NCBI RefSeq assembly: GCF_003201935.1 | Contig: NZ_QJJL01000001.1 | Location: 917,417 to 981,416 of the forward strand | Source of the DNA: Loktanella sp. PT4BL | Lineage (GTDB): Bacteria > Pseudomonadota > Alphaproteobacteria > Rhodobacterales > Rhodobacteraceae | Length of the DNA stretch: 64,000 nucleotides | Reading direction: 5' to 3' | Shown: positions 52,193 through 59,611 of the stretch, one piece after another | How positions within the stretch are numbered: position 1 is the first letter of the stretch | Layout: each line of letters starts with the position of its first letter | Notes under the pieces: model-generated | Databases searched by the model: none | Seen by the model: the letters and a program-made list of their open reading frames with translations, nothing else | What the model was told of the DNA's origin: nothing | Translations under genes and position numbers: made by a program

Positions 52193-52459
52193 ATGCACGT
52201 CGCCAATTTGATTGATTATACGATTACGCTTTCGAGCCCGCCACCCGGATCTGTCAACGTGCTGGTCGGGAAGAAGGTTGAAGGTCCCGGTGGTAAATGG
52301 GTTCCCTGCGCGACGAAGATTGCCGATGGTGCATACTGTTCGGGGCTGTTCCAGGTCGGGCCCGGCCAACGGCAGGTTTGCGCGGCCAGCGTTTCATTCC
52401 ACTGTCCGAACGAGGCGCTCTCGCGGGCGATTGATCTGGCGTCTTCTGCTGCCGCCTAA
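52193..52459 (+). CDS. Small cysteine-containing hypothetical protein
   Basis: An 88-residue soluble protein with four cysteines (VPCATK, AYCSGLF, QVCAAS, FHCPNE) and a Gly/Pro-rich start. A good ribosome site AAGGAG lies 5 bases before the ATG, and codon use resembles that of neighbours. No family is recognised. Cysteine spacing could suit metal or disulfide pairing. Confidence 0.55.
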   Translation: MHVANLIDYTITLSSPPPGSVNVLVGKKVEGPGGKWVPCATKIADGAYCSGLFQVGPGQRQVCAASVSFHCPNEALSRAIDLASSAAA

Positions 52460-52525
52460 TCCCATCCCAGAGTTTTTGCTGGTTTACATGCCCGCTGACG
52501 GACGAATCCCGCTTGGCTATAGGCC

Positions 52526-52560
52526 AAAAAAAGAACAGCGCCCTGAACGAGCACTGTTCT
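52526..52560 (-). terminator. Rho-independent terminator on the minus strand, no annotated gene upstream
   Basis: On the minus strand AGAACAG pairs with CTGTTCT around a 15-base partly paired loop and is followed by T7 (complement of 52526-52532). The stop codon of the micro-ORF at 52559-52561 lies at its 5' edge. Confidence 0.75.
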
Positions 52561-52657
52561 AAAAAATCAGATTAGCGGCTATCGCCAAACCAACCAGCAA
52601 CCATATACGCACAACTGTCGCTTGATGTTTGGCGGTGCCAATGGCCTCACACACCAT
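52559..52657 (-). CDS. Possible 32-residue membrane micro-protein
   Basis: Too short for most gene callers. The frame reads MVCEAIGTAKHQATVV then a hydrophobic helix IWLLVGLAIAANLIF, stopping right at the terminator stem. A single transmembrane segment with a polar start resembles type I toxin or regulatory micro-proteins. No good Shine-Dalgarno is seen, and the ATG lies inside a stem-loop. It may instead be part of a structured RNA. Confidence 0.35.
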   Translation of the reverse strand: MVCEAIGTAKHQATVVRIWLLVGLAIAANLIF

Positions 52658-52666
52658 AAGGCACCG
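52633..52666 (-). promoter_or_regulatory. Stem-loop that traps the micro-ORF start codon
   Basis: CGGTGCC pairs with GGCACCG, and inside them ATGG pairs with CCAT. On the minus-strand transcript the ATG of the 32-residue frame is within the inner stem, so its translation would be blocked unless the stem opens. Confidence 0.5.
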
Positions 52667-53131
52667 TCAAATCAAACATATGCCCGAAGGCACAAACAGA
52701 CACTCGTTAAACACATCGATTGGATGCGACTACTCACTACACCCACTCACTACCCACCGAACACAAACAACACGTGCTCGATGTGTTACTTTTACTAATT
52801 TCTACAACTTTTGCACAATTCTCTAAATTTCTAACGTCATAGGTGTATTTTTCATACATTGATGGATGATAAATCATACATCAACGAGATGGCGCTGGTG
52901 TGAGCGACGCGGGCGCGTATACGGCGACAGCATAGGCAATTGAAATCCTTGGTTTTTTGAAGTGCCCCTGCCGCACTGCGGACTTCATGGCACATGGTCT
53001 GAACCTGTCTCAGCCAAAGGTCTGAAACATGGCTGGACCGATGGCCGTGCCGCGTAAACTCCGAACATGACAGTTTTGTAACAGATTTATGGCACCCCGA
53101 AGCGTGCTCGGAAACTGTGAAGGAAACTGAG

Positions 53132-53716
53132 ATGACCCCCACTGACCCCCTTGTTGAGCTAGCCATCAGGTTCATGATCAACGCGACAGCGATGCTCTGC
53201 CTGATGTTCGGCATGTTCTACCGCCGCTATCGCAACAAGGAATTGGCCACCACCGCAGGGATGTTCAACATCTTTGCTTTCTCGGTCCTGACCATTTTGT
53301 CGAGCGTCGCGTTCAGCATCGCGGCCGGGTTTGGTCTGTTTGCAATCCTTGCGCTATTCAGCCTGCGGTCCGAGACCATTTCCAAGGTCGAGATCAGCTA
53401 CTTTTTCGGGTCAATCGCCATCGCGGTCATCTGTTCGGTACTTGGTACGGGGCTGGGACTTGTCGCTTTGATCGTTGTTTTTGTGTTGACCGCGGCGTGG
53501 CTGCTGGATCACCCGCGGATTTTGCAAAGCGCGGATAGTGCCAGGCTGACATTGGACCGGATTGAAGCGCATGTGCTGGCCGACCCCGTCAAAATGCGCC
53601 ACGACCTGTCCGAGCGGCTGGGCGTCGAGGTGATGAATTTCGAAGTGATCGAGTTGAACTATGTCAACGATCTTGCCCGTCTCAATGTTTTTTACCGCAC
53701 AGAAGGAAACGTCTGA
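53132..53716 (+). CDS. DUF4956-family membrane protein
   Basis: A 194-residue protein with four predicted helices in the first 130 residues, then a soluble C-terminal domain (RLTLDRIEAHVLADPVKMRHDL). FALLALFSLRSETISKVEISYFF is split here as LFSLRSETISKVEI and marks DUF4956. The family is often encoded next to VTC-type polyphosphate polymerases, as here, and may form a channel for the product. ATG at 53132 has GAAGGA 8 bases upstream. Stop and next start overlap by one base. Confidence 0.87.
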   Translation: MTPTDPLVELAIRFMINATAMLCLMFGMFYRRYRNKELATTAGMFNIFAFSVLTILSSVAFSIAAGFGLFAILALFSLRSETISKVEISYFFGSIAIAVICSVLGTGLGLVALIVVFVLTAAWLLDHPRILQSADSARLTLDRIEAHVLADPVKMRHDLSERLGVEVMNFEVIELNYVNDLARLNVFYRTEGNV

Positions 53717-54570
53717 TGACCGCGCATATGTCCCAATTCACGCAATCTTTTCGCCCGATCTCGTTGGAGGAATTAAATACCAAAGCCGAGATGATGGCCC
53801 GCATCGACAACAAATATGTGGTGCGTGCCGAGCAGCTCTTTGGCCTTGTCCCACAACTGCGTGAGGCCTTTGATGTACTGGATATCAATACCCGGCGCGC
53901 CTTTGAATATGACACGCGCTATTTCGATGACGCCGGACGCAGCGCCTATTTCGAACACCATCAGGGCAGACGGCGCGGCTTTAAGGTGCGGGTGCGCAAC
54001 TATGTCGATGCGGGCCTGTGCTTTTTGGAAGTGAAGGTCAAAGGCCAGCGCGGCATGACCGAAAAATACCGGATGCCTTACGATATCAACCAGCGCGCAG
54101 CCTTGACGCCGGATGCATCGGAGTTTGCCAAAGGGACCTACAGCCGGCAATACGACAAGGCGTTTGAATATGACCTGCACCCTGCGCTTGATATCCGGTA
54201 CCAGCGTATGACGCTGGTGGCGAAATCTGGCGGCGAGCGGATGACGATCGATACCGATCTGCGGTTTCAGTCCAAGCGCCAGCGCTGTGCGACAGGCACG
54301 GCGGTATTCATTGTTGAAACGAAATCTGCAAATGGGCGTGGCCTCGCCGATCGGTTGCTTCGCATGGCGGGTGAACGCCCGACCAAGCGCTGTTCAAAAT
54401 ACTGTATCGGCATGGCCGCGACCGGCCAGGTTTCACGCTATAATCGCTTTTTACCAACGCTGCGCAAATTGGGGCTGACAGCGCCAAACCCCACAATAGG
54501 AAATTGGTCCGAAATCCGGACCGACCTGCCCACGCATTGGGTGGGTGCCGGACAGGTGGTTGCCGCCTGA
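53716..54570 (+). CDS. VTC-domain polyphosphate polymerase
   Basis: A 284-residue protein with the VTC catalytic domain, an inside-out beta barrel that makes polyphosphate from ATP. RIDNKYVVR near residue 29, FKVRVRNY near residue 94, CFLEVKVKG near residue 106 and EKYRMPY near residue 117 hold the conserved basic and acidic residues lining the tunnel. No SPX domain is present, as in other bacterial forms. It starts 1 base into the stop of the DUF4956 gene, so the two are coupled. A separate PPK2 lies at 6.2-7.0 kb. Confidence 0.88.
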   Translation: MTAHMSQFTQSFRPISLEELNTKAEMMARIDNKYVVRAEQLFGLVPQLREAFDVLDINTRRAFEYDTRYFDDAGRSAYFEHHQGRRRGFKVRVRNYVDAGLCFLEVKVKGQRGMTEKYRMPYDINQRAALTPDASEFAKGTYSRQYDKAFEYDLHPALDIRYQRMTLVAKSGGERMTIDTDLRFQSKRQRCATGTAVFIVETKSANGRGLADRLLRMAGERPTKRCSKYCIGMAATGQVSRYNRFLPTLRKLGLTAPNPTIGNWSEIRTDLPTHWVGAGQVVAA

Positions 54571-54596
54571 TGCAAGATCCAAACAGGAGAGAGACC

Positions 54597-55202
54597 ATGA
54601 CAATTTTTTCGCCAATAGCCGGCAAGATGGCAGGCCTTGTGATGACGGTGATGTTGACGCTTCATGCGGCGCCACTGCAGGCCCAAAGTACTGGAACAGT
54701 CGATTGTGTGATCGCCTCGAATGACGGGCGCAACGGGTTTCGCACTGATGAAATTTCGAACTGCCGCATCAATACGCGGACAGGTGACATCAGCTTTGTT
54801 TTCAAAGACCGTGCGCGCAGCCGGAGCTATGATGCCGTTGAGCCTTTGACCACACGCCATCTTGAAGCGGCGGCTTACTGGGGTGCGCGCGCTGGGCGCT
54901 TTCGCTTTGCGCCGATCACCAACCCCGCTGGCTTTGATCCGCAGGCGTTTCTGAATGCTGCGGCGCAAGCAACGCATGGATTTGTTTTGGTGCGAAACAA
55001 AAAGAACGGCGGACGCGCCCTGAACGTTGTCTACATCACCGATGGCGTCTACCGGTCGATTGATTTTGACGGAACAAACCTGCGTGACATGCCCGAGGGG
55101 CTGCTGACGACACGCGAGCACGCTTTGACATCTCGCCCCCGTCGATTGACAAGACCGATTGCGCCGGTGCGATGTGTCGATGATTGTCAGACCTACGTCT
55201 GA
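54597..55202 (+). CDS. Secreted hypothetical protein of the VTC cluster
   Basis: A 201-residue protein with a signal peptide (MTVMLTLHAAPLQAQ) and a soluble mature part with two paired cysteines at each end (DCVIAS and NCRIN; RCVDDC). No family recognised. RBS GGAG 7 bases before ATG. It starts 26 bases after the polymerase stop, same strand, and its stop leads into the Asp-rich protein gene 79 bases later. It is probably part of the same transcript. Confidence 0.75.
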   Translation: MTIFSPIAGKMAGLVMTVMLTLHAAPLQAQSTGTVDCVIASNDGRNGFRTDEISNCRINTRTGDISFVFKDRARSRSYDAVEPLTTRHLEAAAYWGARAGRFRFAPITNPAGFDPQAFLNAAAQATHGFVLVRNKKNGGRALNVVYITDGVYRSIDFDGTNLRDMPEGLLTTREHALTSRPRRLTRPIAPVRCVDDCQTYV

Positions 55203-55281
55203 TGCCTCACCATCCAAGCAAGGCTATAAAAGGGGCCGGAGCAAGTTTTCCACAATATTCAAGGCGGAACAGACAAGGGCG

Positions 55282-55806
55282 ATGTTGAAGATCATCAAGA
55301 TATTTCTGGCGGCCCTTCTTTTGATGCCGTTTCCGATTGTGAGTGTGCAGCAGCAAGACGGCAAATGGGTTTTTGCTGTCGATTACGCGCGTGCAAGTGA
55401 CGACGATGGCGATGATGACGACGACGATGACGACGATGACGACGACGATGACGATGACGACGATGACGATGACGACGATGATGATGATGACGAAGACGAC
55501 GATGCTGATGACGAAGACGACGACGAAGATGATGACGACGACGATGACGATGACCGCGGTGGCAGTCGCGGCGATGAAGACGATGAAGGAAACGGCTTTG
55601 GCACGAATAGCGGCAGTTCGGAAAACGGTGCTTCAGATCGCGGCCGGGCGACACCTGAGAACCTGCACTTGCGCTATCCAAATGGGTGGGACGAAAAGAT
55701 CAGGGATGGGCGCTACATTTTGACGGACCCCAATGGCGCAACAGTCGTCAACCGTCGGGCCACTTTTGACGATCTCGACCGCATGCGCGACGCAGCGGGA
55801 CTTTAG
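55282..55806 (+). CDS. Secreted Asp-rich protein (27 consecutive Asp)
   Basis: A 174-residue exported protein. Signal helix residues 1-25, then from about residue 40 to 90 a nearly pure Asp/Glu tract: 27 uninterrupted Asp codons (55411-55491), then shorter Asp runs with Glu and Ala. The C-terminal 60 residues (ENLHLRYPNGWDEKIRDGRY, split as LHLRYPNGWDEKI) form a small basic-acidic domain found in several uncharacterised proteins. Such tracts bind Ca2+ and can act in biomineral or matrix proteins. Last gene of the VTC cluster. Confidence 0.8.
   Translation: MLKIIKIFLAALLLMPFPIVSVQQQDGKWVFAVDYARASDDDGDDDDDDDDDDDDDDDDDDDDDDDDDDDEDDDADDEDDDEDDDDDDDDDRGGSRGDEDDEGNGFGTNSGSSENGASDRGRATPENLHLRYPNGWDEKIRDGRYILTDPNGATVVNRRATFDDLDRMRDAAGL
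55411..55491 (+). repeat. GAY27 codon tract encoding polyaspartate
   Basis: Twenty-seven GAC/GAT codons in a row. The mixed third base limits pure slippage, yet the tract is long enough to vary in length. The wider acidic region spans about 55399-55551. Confidence 0.9.
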
Positions 55807-55816
55807 GCTCAGGACC

Positions 55817-56461
55817 CTAAGACTGGCTCTTGCCCCAGGCCTCTTGTGCAATGAGCGCCGCTTCCACGCGATTTCGGGCCTGAAGTTTGCCAAGGATGAT
55901 CGTCATATAATGTTTGACGGTCTTTTCCTGTATATTGAGCTCTGAACCTATTTCCTTGTTGCTCTTCCCGACAGCAACGCCGCGCAGGATATCTTCTTCG
56001 CGCTTTGTCAGTTCGTCGATGGGTTGCCGCGGAGGTTTGGTCTCATTTTGCATCACCCGCAGCATTTGCGCCGCCAACCCGGGCGAGACATGGGCCTCGC
56101 CGCGCGCGATCTTGCCCAATACCTCGCGCAGTTCACTGGCAGAAACACCTTTCAGAAGATATCCCATCGCACCTGCTTGCATTGCGGCTGTTACATCATT
56201 GCTGTCTTCTGACACTGTCAGCATTGCGATCGCCCCGGCGGAGCCCGCATCGCTGATCCGCTGTGCCGCCGTGATGCCGTTGCCCGGCATTGAAAGGTCC
56301 AGCAAGGCAATGTCCGGTTTGTACTGAAAAGCCAGCGCCACAGCTTCATCTGCGGAACCACCTACGCCAACCACCTCGAATTCACCGGTTTCTTCGATGC
56401 TGTTGACCAACCCCTCACGAAAGATCGGGTGATCATCTGCGAGAATAATGCGAATAGTCAT
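55817..56461 (-). CDS. NarL/FixJ-type response regulator
   Basis: A 214-residue regulator. Receiver domain with DD at residues 9-10 and phosphoacceptor Asp55 (IALLDLSMPG), Lys near residue 104 (YLLKGVSAS). LuxR-type helix-turn-helix near residue 152 (LTKREEDILRGVAVGKSNKEI, split LTKREEDIL and GKSNKEI). Its ATG overlaps the stop of the kinase gene by 4 bases, so the pair is co-made. Tail to tail with the VTC cluster. Confidence 0.9.
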   Translation of the reverse strand: MTIRIILADDHPIFREGLVNSIEETGEFEVVGVGGSADEAVALAFQYKPDIALLDLSMPGNGITAAQRISDAGSAGAIAMLTVSEDSNDVTAAMQAGAMGYLLKGVSASELREVLGKIARGEAHVSPGLAAQMLRVMQNETKPPRQPIDELTKREEDILRGVAVGKSNKEIGSELNIQEKTVKHYMTIILGKLQARNRVEAALIAQEAWGKSQS

Positions 56462-57858
56462 AATATGTTCTCTTCAAATGGCAGTGTGAGTATCAGGTTC
56501 GTGCCGCCCGCAGGCGTCGAAGAAATTTCCAACTGCCCGCCGATGCTCTCGGCACGGTCGGTCAGGCTGAAAAGGCCTTGACCGCCATCATCCCGGATTT
56601 GGCGGGTTTTTGCGGTGTCAAATCCCTGACCAGCGTCAGCGACAGTAATCGATAGTGAATGATCTGTGGCATCAACCGTGATCATCGCGTTGTTTACACC
56701 CGCGTGTCGGCTGATGTTCGAGAGTGTTTCTTGCAGAAAACGAAAGACGCAAAGCTTTTGCGCGTAGTTCAGTCGTACGATCTGGTCGTCATGCCGCGCG
56801 ACGGTGATCTTCAAATCGGTCTGGCGGGTGTGGTCTTTGACGGCCCGGTTGATCAGCGCGTCAATCTCAAGGTTGTCAAGATCCGGCAAAGCGAGCCCCC
56901 GCGAAATGATCCGCAACTCATCGAGGGCCATATCAAGGGATTTGCGTACCAGCGGAGCATCAGTTGTGGGCGTACTTTGATTGCCCAATGCACTATCCAG
57001 TCGCAGTGATGCCAAGGACAGATATTGGGCGGGGCCGTCATGCAGGTCGGAGCCGATCCTGCGGATGGCGCGCTCTGTCTGGGCGGTGGCACGCGCTGAT
57101 GCGGCAACAGCCTTGCGGCGAAGATCGGCGTTTTGGGCAGACATTCGCTGTGTCTTATCCAGTTGTTCGCGCAATTCGGCCCGTTGCCTGCGAATAGTCC
57201 GCCCCCCGGTTTGGACGATCCCGAACAACAGCACACCACTTGCCAAAAAGGCGCCGCCAACGATGAGCCAGCTGGTCCGATGCGCCTGCGTGATATCACT
57301 GTTGAGCACCGTCGCGTCTTCATAGAACTCGGCCACAGCGATGACGTCCCCCGACCAGCTTTGACGGATCGGACTGTAATACTCCAGCAAGGGGACCCCC
57401 AATGCGGCCTCGGCGGCATCTTCCAGACTATTGAGGTCCGAAAACGCGGCTGCGATCTCGCCTTGCCATGCGCGCCGCAGGTCTTCTGAGGGTTCAAAGA
57501 CCTGTCCAATCAGCGCAGGGTCCGAGGCATGGATGATCCGTCCGTCCTCGGCCCAGATTTTGAAAGACACAACACGCTCCCCCAGCGCAGTGCCTTCAAA
57601 TATTTCTGCCAGCGCCTGCCTTGCGGGTGGCGACAGAGTATCGGTTTCCGCCAATTCCTGACTGAGGGGCGAGATAAAGCTTTCCATGTACAAAGCTGCA
57701 GAGATTGCGGAATTCTGAACCACCGCATTCTCGATCTGTCGCGAAACCCACATCTCGACAAAGAAGGTCGCAATGACCATGACAGCCGCTCCGGCCAATA
57801 GAAATTGGCCAGGCAACGTCAGACTCTGCCAACGCCACGTATTTCGCACGATACTCAT
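56458..57858 (-). CDS. Membrane sensor histidine kinase (HisKA_3)
   Basis: A 466-residue kinase. Two helices (residues 14-36 and about 195-215) bracket a periplasmic domain of about 160 residues. DLHDGPAQYLSLASLRLD near residue 274 holds the phosphorylated His, and DAGQGFDTAKTR plus GGQGLFSLTDRAESIGG form the ATP-binding site of HPK7-type kinases. Partner is the adjacent NarL-type regulator. The signal is unknown; the VTC cluster next door is a possible target. Confidence 0.9.
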   Translation of the reverse strand: MSIVRNTWRWQSLTLPGQFLLAGAAVMVIATFFVEMWVSRQIENAVVQNSAISAALYMESFISPLSQELAETDTLSPPARQALAEIFEGTALGERVVSFKIWAEDGRIIHASDPALIGQVFEPSEDLRRAWQGEIAAAFSDLNSLEDAAEAALGVPLLEYYSPIRQSWSGDVIAVAEFYEDATVLNSDITQAHRTSWLIVGGAFLASGVLLFGIVQTGGRTIRRQRAELREQLDKTQRMSAQNADLRRKAVAASARATAQTERAIRRIGSDLHDGPAQYLSLASLRLDSALGNQSTPTTDAPLVRKSLDMALDELRIISRGLALPDLDNLEIDALINRAVKDHTRQTDLKITVARHDDQIVRLNYAQKLCVFRFLQETLSNISRHAGVNNAMITVDATDHSLSITVADAGQGFDTAKTRQIRDDGGQGLFSLTDRAESIGGQLEISSTPAGGTNLILTLPFEENIL

Positions 57859-57988
57859 GCGAGGACCTTAGGACGGAATTTTTCGCGTGAACATGGACTT
57901 AGGTCCGAAGGGCGGTACCTTTTTCACAAGGCAGGCGGAACCCACGAGGCCCTGTGCCTTGATCGCGAAGCGTACCTTGCGGTGTGTC

Positions 57989-58219
57989 CTATCCCTTAGG
58001 TGCGGCCTTGGCGCGCGCAGTCCGCTTCACCGCAACTTCTTTTGGTGGCGTATTTGCTTCCCGTTCAAGCCGCGCGTTCCGAAGTCGGGTGAGTTTGGCA
58101 AGCCGTTCTTCAGCTTCATCATCCACCATTTTGCGCACAACGCGTGTTGTCTTGTCCATCGTAGTTTCAGGTCTGGTGGTGTGTTCTTTGAATACAGAGG
58201 TCTTCGTTAGTTTCGCCAT
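57989..58219 (-). CDS. Small basic hypothetical protein
   Basis: A 76-residue Lys/Arg/Ala-rich protein with one predicted helix (MVDDEAEERLAKLTRLRNARL) and a basic tail (VAVKRTARAKAAPKG). No family recognised. Start 58219 is favoured because GGAG lies 8 bases before it. Probable nucleic-acid or ribosome binding is only a guess from composition. Confidence 0.6.
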   Translation of the reverse strand: MAKLTKTSVFKEHTTRPETTMDKTTRVVRKMVDDEAEERLAKLTRLRNARLEREANTPPKEVAVKRTARAKAAPKG

Positions 58220-58591
58220 TGGGTCTCTCCTTATAGGGTCATCCACCTCTGTCCGGGCGGGCTCGTTTATTGCGCAGCTCAGGGTGTCTGGGATGGCGGC
58301 ATACTTCGCAAGAGCGTACGCCAATGCGATGAAATCGGTAGCATTCCCAGACATCAGAACCCTAAACAGGGTCTGACAGACAAATTGTTTTGATAGGAGA
58401 ATCTTGGTCCGCTCTGGCGACCGACTCATCCGGACCGGAGAAAACCGCAACTCTTGTAAGTGCGACGTAGTCACTTGGCGGCAGGATTACAACGTTTGTG
58501 TCAATTTGCGTGAACGCAAGGACTTCTGTGATGACTGATGGTATCATGGGTTTTACCGCGATCCTGCGGTTGGAATTGGGAGCACAGAACC
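58220..58591. other. Intergenic region without a supported gene
   Basis: A 372-base gap between two divergent small genes. No ribosome-site-supported frame, no clear terminator and no FNR-type box were found. It presumably carries both promoters. Confidence 0.4.
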
Positions 58592-58846
58592 ATGGGTATT
58601 CAAAGCATTCTTGTGATCATTATCATCGGCGCAATCGCCGGCTGGCTGGCGGGGCAGGTCATCCGGGGGTTCGGCTTTGGTTTGCTGGGCAATATCGTTG
58701 TGGGTATTCTGGGTGCTTTTGTTGCTGGGCTGATTTTTCCTGTGATCGGCCTCGGCATGGGGGGCGGTTTGATCGGAAACATCATCCATGCAACGCTTGG
58801 GGCCGTCATTCTTTTGTTCCTCATTCGGCTGGTAAAGCGCGCCTAA
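58592..58846 (+). CDS. GlsB/YeaQ/YmgE-family stress membrane protein
   Basis: An 84-residue protein with three predicted helices. LVIIIIGAIAGWLAGQVIRG at the start and GLGMGGGLIGNIIHATLGA near the end (split: GAIAGWLAGQVIRG, GGLIGNIIHATLGA) are the transglycosylase-associated motif. Such proteins rise in stress or at stationary phase in many proteobacteria. RBS GGGAG lies 10 bases upstream of ATG 58592. Confidence 0.85.
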   Translation: MGIQSILVIIIIGAIAGWLAGQVIRGFGFGLLGNIVVGILGAFVAGLIFPVIGLGMGGGLIGNIIHATLGAVILLFLIRLVKRA

Positions 58847-58931
58847 GCGCCAGCCATAAAAGGTGGTTTCGTGTCGGCTTGATGGCGGCGACATCGACAC
58901 GCGCCAGCCTTGGTTTTGTGGCATTTTGACG

Positions 58932-58945
58932 TTGATAGATGTCAA
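58932..58945. promoter_or_regulatory. FNR/FixK-type box upstream of the NQ-repeat lipoprotein
   Basis: TTGATAGATGTCAA fits TTGAY-N4-RTCAA exactly. It ends 138 bases before the lipoprotein ATG at 59083, so the leader would be long, or the transcript starts near 58987. The other flanking gene ends before the box. Confidence 0.6.
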
Positions 58946-59082
58946 TCCGGCGCGAAGTCACGGTGTTATCTTGCTCTTGCAGCGACCTCTCGACAGGTCG
59001 AAAACAGCACGCCCTTGCAGACAGCGAAGGTGGATGTTTCGCGCTGTAACCAAAGGCGAATGATGCGTGAAAAGGAAAACAC

Positions 59083-59469
59083 ATGACGAAATCAAATCTG
59101 TTCACCGGTGTGAGTGTCGGCGCAATGATCCTGCTGGCTGCCTGCGCGCCGAAACCGGAACCCGTGGCGATGGTGATCTATGCCGAGCCGACTTTCGACA
59201 AACTGGGCAATCCGTCCTGCCGTCCGGGCAACGTTCCGATTGGTGGCGTTTACACGGCAGACCTGCCTTTGTGTGATGTGATCAACAGCGGCCAGGCTGT
59301 GGTTGTTGCCCCGCGCATTGTCGAACTTGATGATGGTGTTGATGGGACGGTCATTGTCGATCCGGTTGATCCGATCGATCCTAGTGGCGGCAATCAGAAC
59401 CAGAACCAGAACCAGAACCAAAACGAGAACCAGAACCAGAATGAAAACCAGAACCAATCTGGCACTTGA
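59083..59469 (+). CDS. Lipoprotein with C-terminal Asn-Gln repeats
   Basis: A 128-residue lipoprotein. LLAAC lipobox ends at Cys21. The middle part has two cysteines (NPSCRPG and LPLCDV) and the tail is a run of Asn-Gln pairs with two Glu (residues 104-125). The tail is encoded by hexanucleotide AACCAG repeats. No function recognised; possibly a surface adhesin-like or flexible linker tail. RBS AAGGA upstream. Confidence 0.75.
   Translation: MTKSNLFTGVSVGAMILLAACAPKPEPVAMVIYAEPTFDKLGNPSCRPGNVPIGGVYTADLPLCDVINSGQAVVVAPRIVELDDGVDGTVIVDPVDPIDPSGGNQNQNQNQNQNENQNQNENQNQSGT
59392..59457 (+). repeat. Hexanucleotide repeat encoding Asn-Gln tail
   Basis: AACCAG-type units with occasional changes (AACCAA, AACGAG, AATGAA), 11 dipeptide codon pairs in total. 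Such a tract can change length by slippage. Confidence 0.85.
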
Positions 59470-59542
59470 ACACGGTCGCGTTCTTTGGCGCGGCACCCAG
59501 CGCATTCGCTTACAATCGTTCCTGCGATAGGTGCCGCCTGAA

Positions 59543-59556
59543 TTGACCTATGTCAT
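59543..59556. promoter_or_regulatory. FNR/FixK-type box (one mismatch) upstream of ppsA
   Basis: TTGACCTATGTCAT differs from TTGAY-N4-RTCAA only in its last base. It ends 56 bases before the ppsA ATG at 59612, the same spacing as the box before the DUF6455 gene. Confidence 0.5.
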
Positions 59557-59611
59557 AGCCTGAGGGATTTGCCGCGTCACAGTCTTTCCAAAGCATATGG
59601 AGGACGACGTG

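Larger units (their letters stand above)
52460..53131. other. AT-rich 670-base gap with a minus-strand terminator and micro-ORF
   Basis: No ordinary gene is seen. A minus-strand terminator (52526-52560), a 32-codon minus-strand frame (52559-52657) and a nested stem-loop (52633-52666) lie in its first 200 bases. The rest (52670-53100) is AT-rich and repetitive at low level, with ACTCACTACACCCACTCAC-like stretches near 52730. A minus-strand transcript starting around 52700-52850 and ending at 52526 is plausible. Confidence 0.4.

Noticed and set aside
8001-52748. Shared 12-mer AGTGGGTGTAGT near 8002 and on the minus strand near 52736, with a partial match near 49950
   Set aside because: Hundreds of 12-mer coincidences are expected in a 64-kb window, and the flanks do not align.
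52852-53214. 120-codon minus-strand frame before the DUF4956 gene
   Set aside because: Overlaps the true start of the DUF4956 gene in the opposite sense, with no family resemblance.
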